64,000 nucleotides of DNA, taken from assembly GCF_008704935.1 (NCBI RefSeq), contig NZ_CP023692.1, forward strand, positions 1,054,001 to 1,118,000, in the 5' to 3' direction. Position numbers and translations under genes: made by a program. Shown piece after piece: positions 57,922-64,000 of the stretch (its first letter is position 1; every line of letters begins with the position of its first letter). This DNA comes from Streptomyces vinaceus. GTDB lineage: Bacteria; Actinomycetota; Actinomycetes; Streptomycetales; Streptomycetaceae. The notes beneath the pieces are model-generated. The model saw only the letters and a program-made list of their open reading frames with translations, was not told where the DNA came from and did no database searches.

Positions 57922-59199
57922 GTGGCCCTTTCCTCCTCCGGCACCGGAACCACCGGAGCCACCCCCGACGACGCCTCCGTCGCACCGGCCGCCACCAGCG
58001 CCGGGCGCGCTCCGGGGCGCGGTCTGCTGCCCTTGCTGCTCATCGGGAACAGCGCGATGTACACGCTCTACATCGGCGTCGGCGGCGTCCTGCTCGCCCT
58101 CCAGGTCGAGGACGTGGACCCGGCGAACAAGGTCTCCAACTTCGGCCTGATCGCAGGGGTCTCGGCGATCTTCGCCACGATCTTCAACCCGGTCGCCGGC
58201 GCCCTGTCCGACCGCAGCGGACGGCGCAATCCCTGGATCCTGGGCGGCGGACTCGCCGCCGTGCCGGCGATGTTCCTGCTCGGCTCTGCCGACACGATCC
58301 TGCTGATCACGATCGCCTGGTGCCTCGGCCAGGCCGTCATGAACGTCTACCAGGCGGCCCTGACCTCCGTGGTCCCCGACCGGGTCCCGATCTCCGCGCG
58401 CGGCAAGGCCTCCGCGGCCGTCGGGCTCGGCCTGCCGTTCGGCTCCACCCTCGGGGCGCTCATCGGCGCCGCGTTCTCGGACGACTACCGCACCGGGTAC
58501 CTCCTCTTCGGCGCGATCGTGGCGGGCGCCGCGGTCCTGTTCACCGCCCGCACCCGTGAGGAGCGCCTCCCGGCGCGCGCCCCGCTGCCGGTCAAGCAGC
58601 AACTGGCCGCGTTCACCGGCGCCCTGCGCGACCACGACTTCCGCTGGGCTTTCATCGGGCGGGCGCTGCTCGTCCTCGGGTACTTCGCGGTCAGCGGGTA
58701 CCAGCTGTACATCCTCCAGGACCACACCGTGCTCCCCGGCGGCATGGAGCCGGAGGAGGCGGTGGCGGTGCTGATGCCGCTGACCAGCGTCGCCATGGTG
58801 GTCTCCACGGTCCTCGGCGGGTACCTGTCCGACCGGCTCGACCGGCGCAAGCTCTTCGTCGGCGCCTCCGCCCTGCTGTCGGCCCTCGCGCTCGTGATCC
58901 CGGCCGTGTCGGACAGCTGGACGGCGATGCTGGCCTTCGCGGCCGTCAACGGGCTCGCGTTCGGCTCGTACATGGCCGTGGACACGGCGCTCGTGACGAT
59001 GGTGCTCCCGAAGGCGCAGGACGCGGCCCGCGACATGGGCGTGCTCAACATCGCCAACGCGGGGCCGCAGATCATCGCGCCGTTCATCGCCTCGGTGATC
59101 GTGTCGGTGAGCGGCGGCTACACCGCGCTGTTCATCGTCGCGGCGGCCTTGGCGGTGGCGGGCGCCCTTGCGGTGAAGCCGATCCGCAGCGTGCGCTGA
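57922..59199 (+). CDS. MFS transporter under LacI-type control
   Basis: 425 residues with about twelve helices and a Thr/Ala-rich N-terminal tail. The loop motif GALSDRSGRRNPWI after helix 2 and GGYLSDRLDRRKL in the second half are the MFS signatures. Strong ribosome site AGGAGGGCACC before the GTG. Two hydrolase genes follow closely, so it may import a compound that they break down. Confidence 0.9.
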   Translation: MALSSSGTGTTGATPDDASVAPAATSAGRAPGRGLLPLLLIGNSAMYTLYIGVGGVLLALQVEDVDPANKVSNFGLIAGVSAIFATIFNPVAGALSDRSGRRNPWILGGGLAAVPAMFLLGSADTILLITIAWCLGQAVMNVYQAALTSVVPDRVPISARGKASAAVGLGLPFGSTLGALIGAAFSDDYRTGYLLFGAIVAGAAVLFTARTREERLPARAPLPVKQQLAAFTGALRDHDFRWAFIGRALLVLGYFAVSGYQLYILQDHTVLPGGMEPEEAVAVLMPLTSVAMVVSTVLGGYLSDRLDRRKLFVGASALLSALALVIPAVSDSWTAMLAFAAVNGLAFGSYMAVDTALVTMVLPKAQDAARDMGVLNIANAGPQIIAPFIASVIVSVSGGYTALFIVAAALAVAGALAVKPIRSVR

Positions 59200-59290
59200 G
59201 TTCCCGGGGACTCCCCCGCGACCGCAGGGAACGCGCCCGAGATCCGTCCGGGAACCGATCCTCCGAGAACCCTCCCAGAAAGGCTTTACC

Positions 59291-59998
59291 GTGCAGCTGC
59301 ACACCCACACCTGGGGCGACGGCGACCGCGTCGCGCTCCTGATCCACGGCATGATGGCCGACCACCGGACCTGGCGCCGGGTCGGTCCCGCCCTCGCCGA
59401 GCGGGGCTACCGCGTGATCGCCGTGGACCTGCGCGGCCACGGCGCCAGCGGGCGGGGCGAGTACGGCCCGGAGCTCTTCGCCGAGGACGTGGTCGAGACC
59501 CTGCCGGCCGGGGCCGACCTCGCCATCGGCCACTCGCTGGGCGGCCTGACCCTCTCGCTGGCCGTGGACCGGCTGAAGCCTCGGCGGGCGGTGTTCTCCG
59601 ACCCGGCCTGGCATATGGCGAGCCCGGCCGAGGGCATGGGCCCGGAATTGTTCGCGCAGTTCAAGTCGGCGCCCCGGGAGCAGATCCGGGCGATGAACCC
59701 GCGCTGGGACGAGGCGGACGTCGACATCGAGCTGGAGACCCTGGCCGTGTGGGACGAGGCAACGGCGCTCGGCCTGGGCCCGCTGTTCGGTGCGGACCTG
59801 CTGCCGACGGCGCCGGTGGTCCCCTCGCTCGTCCAGCTCGCCGACCCCAGCTTCCTGATCTCCCCGGAGCGGGCGGCGCTGCTGGAGGAGCGCGGTTTCG
59901 AGGTGCGGTCGGTCGCCGGCGCCGGACACACCATCCACCGGGACGACTTCGACGGGTTCATGGCCTCGCTGGAGGGGTGGATACGGCCGCTCCAGTGA
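59291..59998 (+). CDS. Alpha/beta hydrolase
   Basis: 235 residues. Nucleophile elbow GHSLGG with S82, oxyanion-region HGMMADHRTW, and a late His in GAGHTIHRDD. GTG start with AGAAAGG upstream. It likely hydrolyses a small ester or amide. It sits between the MFS transporter and the amidase. Confidence 0.88.
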   Translation: MQLHTHTWGDGDRVALLIHGMMADHRTWRRVGPALAERGYRVIAVDLRGHGASGRGEYGPELFAEDVVETLPAGADLAIGHSLGGLTLSLAVDRLKPRRAVFSDPAWHMASPAEGMGPELFAQFKSAPREQIRAMNPRWDEADVDIELETLAVWDEATALGLGPLFGADLLPTAPVVPSLVQLADPSFLISPERAALLEERGFEVRSVAGAGHTIHRDDFDGFMASLEGWIRPLQ

Positions 59999-60054
59999 CC
60001 CTCGGGGCCTCCCCGTTACCTTCGGACCCACCGAGCGGTAGCGGGGAGGTTCCG

Positions 60055-61476
60055 ATGTCGGTGACGCCGTCAGGCACGAAGGCTCCGGCCGTCTCTTCCG
60101 GGCTGGTGGAAACGGCGCGGGCGCTCGCCGAAGGAGCTGTCGGCGCACGCCGGTTGACCGAGGAGGCGCTGGAGCGGATCGCGGCCGCGCAGCCCGTGCT
60201 CAACGCCTTCCGGATCGTACGCACCGAGGCCGCGCTCGCCGAGGCGGACGCGGCCGACCGGCGCCTGGCCGCCGGCGAGCGGCTGCCGCTGCTCGGCGTA
60301 CCGGTCGCCGTGAAGGACGACATGGACGTGGCCGGGGAACCGACCGCCTTCGGCTGCGCCGGGGAGTTCCCGCCGAAGACCGCCGACAGCGAGGCCGTAC
60401 GCAGACTGCGCGCGGCCGGTGCGATCGTCATCGGCAAGACCCAGACGCCCGAGCTGGGGCAGTGGCCGTGCACCGAGGGCCCCGCGTTCGGCGACACCCG
60501 CAATCCGTGGAACCCGGCCCATACGCCCGGCGGTTCCTCCGGCGGCTCGGCGGCCGCCGTGGCCGCGGGGCTGGTCCCGGCGGCGCTCGGCTCCGACGGG
60601 GCGGGTTCCGTACGGATCCCCGCCGCCTGGACCCACCTGGTGGGCGTCAAACCGCAGCGCGGGCGCGTCTCCACCTGGCCCGAGCCCGAATCGTTCCACG
60701 GACTGACGGTCAACGGCGTGCTGGCCCGCAGCGTCGCCGACGCGGCGCTCCTGCTGGACGCCGCGAGCGGCCAGCACCCCCAGGACCGGCACCGCCCGGC
60801 GGCCCCCGTGTCGGCGGTGGAGGCGGTCCGCCGCCCACCGGGACGGCTGCGCATCGCCCTGTCGTTCGGGATGGCCTTCACGGCGACGCCCAAGTCCCTC
60901 GATCCGGAGGTCCGTTCCGCGGTGGAGCGGCTCGCCGGGCGGCTGGAGTCACTGGGGCACGAGGTGGTACCGGAGGATCCGCGCTACGGCCGGATCGGCC
61001 TGGCCTTCGTCCCGCGCGCGACGGGGGGCGTACGGGACTGGGCGTCCCGGGTGCCGGATCCCGGGCTGCTGGACCCGCGCACGCACGGGGCGGTGCGTAC
61101 CGGCCGGATCCTCGGCGGCCTGCCGCTGCGGGCCTCGCGGCGGGCGGAAACCCTGCTGCGGCGGCGGATCGGGGAGATCTTCGGCCGGTTCGACGTGGTC
61201 CTGACCCCCACGACCGCCACTCCCCCGCTGCGGATCGGCGCCCTGGCGGGCCTCGGGGCGATGGCCACGGACCGGGCGATGATCGCGGCGTGCCCGTACG
61301 CCTGGACGTGGAACGTCCTGGGCTGGCCGGGGGTGAACATCCCGGCGGGCTTCACCTCGGCGGGCCTGCCCCTCGGCGCCCAGCTCCTGGGCCCGGCCGA
61401 CTCGGAGCCCCTCCTCCTCTCCCTGGCCGCCCAGGCGGAAGCGGCGGAAGCCTGGACGAGCCACTGGCCGACGTGA
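60055..61476 (+). CDS. Amidase signature family enzyme
   Basis: 473 residues. Catalytic Ser-cisSer-Lys: K87 in VAVKDDMD, the Ser pair in GGSSGGS (161-162) and nucleophile S185 in GSDGAGSVRIP. The usual GSDxGGS has Ala for one Gly (GAGS), a mild change. ATG 60055 follows GGGGAGGT. Hydrolyses amides; substrate unknown. Last gene of the likely transporter operon. Confidence 0.9.
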   Translation: MSVTPSGTKAPAVSSGLVETARALAEGAVGARRLTEEALERIAAAQPVLNAFRIVRTEAALAEADAADRRLAAGERLPLLGVPVAVKDDMDVAGEPTAFGCAGEFPPKTADSEAVRRLRAAGAIVIGKTQTPELGQWPCTEGPAFGDTRNPWNPAHTPGGSSGGSAAAVAAGLVPAALGSDGAGSVRIPAAWTHLVGVKPQRGRVSTWPEPESFHGLTVNGVLARSVADAALLLDAASGQHPQDRHRPAAPVSAVEAVRRPPGRLRIALSFGMAFTATPKSLDPEVRSAVERLAGRLESLGHEVVPEDPRYGRIGLAFVPRATGGVRDWASRVPDPGLLDPRTHGAVRTGRILGGLPLRASRRAETLLRRRIGEIFGRFDVVLTPTTATPPLRIGALAGLGAMATDRAMIAACPYAWTWNVLGWPGVNIPAGFTSAGLPLGAQLLGPADSEPLLLSLAAQAEAAEAWTSHWPT

Positions 61477-61567
61477 TGCCGGTGCTCCGGCTCGGGCGCG
61501 CGTGCCGGGCGTACGTGCCGGGCGTACACACCGGGCGGCGACGGGGCCGGGCGTCGCGGCGCAGCGG

Positions 61568-62491
61568 TCACCACGCGGGTCGGCGTACGTGCTTCGCTTC
61601 GCGGTGGATGGCCCAGGCGTCCGCCACCGGGCCCAGGTGCCCCAGCTTTTCGGGGTTGATCACGGATCGGATGGCCTGGATCCGCCCGTCGAGCACGTCG
61701 AGGGCCAGGGTCTGGAGCACCCTGCCGTCCCGGTCGCGGACGACGGCGCCCGGCTGGCCGTTGATCTCCTGCGGTTCGAACGTGAGCCCCAGCCCCGTCA
61801 GGCGGGGGTAGACGGCGGCGAGCAGCCGGGCCACGTTCTGGGCTCCCACGACGGCCCTGGCCAGCTGCGGGGCCTTGCCTCCGCCGTCACCGACCATCGA
61901 CACGTCGGCGGCGAGCAGTTCCCGCAGGCCGCCGACGTCGCCTTCGCGGAGGGCCTCGAAGAACCGCGCCGCGAGTTCCTCCCGCTCCGCGCGGGCGGTC
62001 TCGAAGCGCGGCCGCCCCGCCTGCATGTGCCGCCGCGCCCGTACGAGCAGCTGGCGGCAGGCCGCCTCGGAGCGCCCCACCGCGGCGGCGATCTCGTCGA
62101 AGCCGAAGGCGAACACGTCCCGGAGCACGAACACGGCCCGTTCCAGCGGGCTGAGCCGCTCCAGGAGCAGCAGCACCGCCATCGAGACGGAATCGGCGAG
62201 TTCCACCGCCCGCGCGGGGTCCTCGTACGGATCGCTCAGCAGCGGTTCGGGGAACCACGGGCCGACGTACTCCTCGCGCCGCACCCGGGCGGAGCGCAGT
62301 ACGTCGATCGCGATCCGCGTCACCGCGGCCGAGAGGAAGGCCTTGGTCGAGGTGGGCCGGGTCGAGGAGCCGTCGAAGCGCAGCCACGTCTCCTGCACCG
62401 CGTCCTCGGCCTCGCCCACACTGCCCAGAATCCGATAGGCGATCGAGAACAGCAGCGGGCGCAGCTCCTCGAACTCCTCGACCTTGCTCAC
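61568..62491 (-). CDS. ECF41-type RNA polymerase sigma factor (SigJ-like)
   Basis: 307 residues. Sigma-2 and sigma-4 regions (RPLLFSIAYRILGSVGEAED; FGFDEIAAAVGRSEAACRQL) plus a C-terminal SnoaL-like extension that is special to ECF41. Group hallmarks: WFPEP (79-83, usually WLPEP), DGGGK (202-206) and NPEKL (279-283). The extension can hold the factor in check without a classic anti-sigma factor. GTG start. Its target promoter is seen just upstream of the neighbouring decarboxylase-like gene. Confidence 0.93.
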   Translation of the reverse strand: MSKVEEFEELRPLLFSIAYRILGSVGEAEDAVQETWLRFDGSSTRPTSTKAFLSAAVTRIAIDVLRSARVRREEYVGPWFPEPLLSDPYEDPARAVELADSVSMAVLLLLERLSPLERAVFVLRDVFAFGFDEIAAAVGRSEAACRQLLVRARRHMQAGRPRFETARAEREELAARFFEALREGDVGGLRELLAADVSMVGDGGGKAPQLARAVVGAQNVARLLAAVYPRLTGLGLTFEPQEINGQPGAVVRDRDGRVLQTLALDVLDGRIQAIRSVINPEKLGHLGPVADAWAIHREAKHVRRPAW

Positions 62492-62535
62492 GCCGATCTC
62501 CCTGTCGTCCCGTCGTCCGGTCGCCCCGTCGTGGT

Positions 62536-63009
62536 TCAGTGGAACTGCCCGGCCACGTAATTCCCGGCCGGCTGCCGGGTGATGACGTTGAGCCGGTTCA
62601 CCATGTTCATGAAGGAGACGAAGAGCACCAGGGCTTTGAGCTGCTCCTGGTCGTAGTGGCGCGCGGCCCGCGCCCACACCTCGTCGCCGACCCCGCCGGC
62701 CGCGTCCGCGACCCGGGTCCCCTCCTCGGCCAGCTCCAGTGCGGCCCGCTCCGCCTCGGTGAAGACGGTGGCCTCCCGCCACGCCGCCACCAAGTGCAGC
62801 CTCGTCGCGCTCTCGCCGGCCGCGGCGGCCTCCTTCGTGTGCATGTCGACGCATACCGCGCAGCCGTTGATCTGGCTCACGCGCAGCGCCAGGAGCTCCT
62901 GCGTCGCGGCCGGCAACGGCAGTTCCTTGATGGCCCTGCCCGCCGACATCAGGTGGGTGAAGGCCTTGCCGGGCTTCGCGTCGGTGAAGAAGTCCAGTCG
63001 CGCGTCCAT
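62536..63009 (-). CDS. Carboxymuconolactone decarboxylase family protein (AhpD-like)
   Basis: 157 residues. CAVCVDMH (C50, C53, H57) is the AhpD-type redox motif. This family is the standard neighbour of ECF41 sigma factors, and some act as thiol peroxidase partners. It lies 44 bases upstream of the sigma gene and likely shares its transcript. ATG with AAGGAG upstream. Confidence 0.9.
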   Translation of the reverse strand: MDARLDFFTDAKPGKAFTHLMSAGRAIKELPLPAATQELLALRVSQINGCAVCVDMHTKEAAAAGESATRLHLVAAWREATVFTEAERAALELAEEGTRVADAAGGVGDEVWARAARHYDQEQLKALVLFVSFMNMVNRLNVITRQPAGNYVAGQFH

Positions 63010-63049
63010 GGGGTTCTCCTTGGTGATCGTCGGTGCCTGCACCCCTGAA

Positions 63050-63076
63050 GACGAGGCAGCCCGCCCCCCTGTGACA
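63050..63076 (-). promoter_or_regulatory. ECF41-type promoter
   Basis: On the minus strand TGTCACA (63076-63070), 16 bases, CGTC (63053-63050). This is the motif reported for ECF41 targets, so the sigma factor probably drives its own operon from here. It is 41 bases before the ATG of the decarboxylase-like gene. Confidence 0.75.
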
Positions 63077-63123
63077 CGCCTCCGTGTGACCCGGAACACG
63101 CCCCTCTCCTCCCGCGGCCCGGA

Positions 63124-63789
63124 CTACGCGCGGCCGGTCGCGGAGGCGAAGCCGAGCCAGGTGTGGCGATTGCCCCACCAGCACCAGCCGACCTTCGGCG
63201 CGGCGCGCCGCTCGCGGCCGTCCCGGCCCGTGCCGTTGCTGATCCAGATCGCCGGGGTACGGGCGTCCAGGGCGCCGTTCGCCTTGCGCAGCCGGGAGCC
63301 GATGGTCATGAAGCAGCGGTTGCGCTCCAGGGCCGCCGGCTGCTGGAGCACCCAGTGGACCCCCTCGGTGAGCAGCAGCGGGGTGCGCTGCTCCCCGGCG
63401 AGGGCGGGCAGCGCCTCTTCCGGGCTCCAGTTGGACAGGTGGTCGCCCCGGTCGACGCCCGTGACCACGTACAGCGGGGCGCCGGGCAGCTCGATGGCGT
63501 CGAGCGGGCCGAATCCGTCCACGTCGGCCATGTCGGTGACGACGAAACCCGGCTTGTCCTCGCGGCGGAGCAGCGGGGCGAGGGCGGAGGCGGGGGCCCG
63601 GTCCGGGTGGACGGCGAGCAGGACGTCACCGCCGTGCCCGGGCGCGCCGTCCTGCGCGGAGGCGAAGGCGCGCAGTTCACCGGCGGGGATCCGGGCGAGC
63701 TCGTGCACTCCGAGCGCGATCAGGCGCTCTGCCTGGGCGGAGAGCGGCGGGAGAGGGGGCACGGCGGGGCTGGAAGAGGTCTCGGGCAC
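63124..63789 (-). CDS. DUF5701-like protein
   Basis: 221 residues. No signal peptide or membrane helix. The blocks GGDVLLAVHPDRAPASALAP, LYVVTGVDRGDHLSNWSPEE and NRCFMTIGSRLRKANG, and a C-terminus with KVGWCWWGNRHTWLGFASA, match the actinobacterial DUF5701 family as I remember it. Function unknown. Stands alone. Confidence 0.7.
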   Translation of the reverse strand: MPETSSSPAVPPLPPLSAQAERLIALGVHELARIPAGELRAFASAQDGAPGHGGDVLLAVHPDRAPASALAPLLRREDKPGFVVTDMADVDGFGPLDAIELPGAPLYVVTGVDRGDHLSNWSPEEALPALAGEQRTPLLLTEGVHWVLQQPAALERNRCFMTIGSRLRKANGALDARTPAIWISNGTGRDGRERRAAPKVGWCWWGNRHTWLGFASATGRA

Positions 63790-64000
63790 GTCACTCCTGC
63801 GGCTGGCGGTTCAGAGCGGTGGACCCCGGACCAACGAGGCGCCCCGCCGCAATGTTCCCCCGCCGCCTCCCCCTGCCCGGGCCACGCGCCCGTCGGGGCG
63901 GGAGCAGTCCGGCGCGCCCCGGCCCACCGCGCGCCGGACTGCTTCGACCACCGCCTCGATTTCGGCCTGGCCTCGGTCCTGACCGGGCGCTGAAACGAAG

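Overview
This window looks like a stretch of a Streptomyces (or close relative) chromosome. The sequence is very GC-rich, GTG starts are frequent (one TTG start is also inferred), and several signatures point to the group: a DUF6230/DUF6114 secretion operon, an ECF41-type sigma factor with its own promoter motif, a sigma-R-type promoter before a thioredoxin gene, and many 4-base start/stop overlaps. I saw no rRNA, tRNA or CRISPR array. All calls come from reading the sequence; no database search was run.

Layout. 0-1.6 kb: the 5' part of a class III lanthipeptide synthetase, cut by the window edge. 1.7-5.2 kb: VanZ-like and BrkB-like membrane proteins, a small membrane protein, a YjbQ-family protein and a YbdK-type carboxylate-amine ligase. 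5.4-7.7 kb: a single 750-residue protein that appears to join a macro domain, a family-1 uracil-DNA-glycosylase-like domain and an arginine-type ADP-ribosyltransferase. This is the most striking gene here. 7.6-15.3 kb: two divergent operons that look like a small biosynthetic cluster. One side has two ATP-grasp ligases, an MFS exporter and a FemAB/GNAT-like transferase; the other has a HemW-like radical SAM enzyme and a DUF1152 protein. 15.4-20.8 kb: housekeeping and small genes (SDR, zinc-ribbon, Ohr, 5'-nucleotidase, PNP oxidase, cold-shock protein). 20.8-23.7 kb: a gene-poor zone with decayed fragments (a helix-turn-helix remnant and beta-propeller remnants) plus one intact small secreted Asp/Gly-rich protein.

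23.7-25.4 kb: a divergent GlxA-type regulator and HD-domain protein, both apparently leaderless. 25.6-40.2 kb: a ten-gene stress operon read on the minus strand (dnaK, grpE, cbpA-like, cbpM, clpB, zinc-ribbon thioredoxin, a 17-codon micro-ORF, a cyclic-nucleotide-domain/TrxR-like flavoprotein, a membrane protein and a FUSC protein). A PucR/CdaR-type regulator lies divergently upstream; the divergent gap holds two copies of a 10-base palindrome exactly 22 bases apart. It reads as a self-contained protein-disaggregation and redox-repair unit.

40.2-46.4 kb: UvrA-like ABC protein, pirin, TPR protein, RsmC/RlmG-like methyltransferase and MerR regulator. 46.5-48.3 kb: the DUF6230-DUF6114-secreted protein operon, ended by two perfect hairpins. 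48.4-56.4 kb: penicillin acylase-like enzyme, DUF2087 protein, disulfide-reductase-like flavoprotein, sigma-R-type thioredoxin, aldehyde dehydrogenase and thiolase. 56.6-61.5 kb: LacI regulator divergent from an MFS transporter, alpha/beta hydrolase and amidase. 61.6-63.8 kb: ECF41 sigma factor with its carboxymuconolactone decarboxylase partner, then a DUF5701-like protein.
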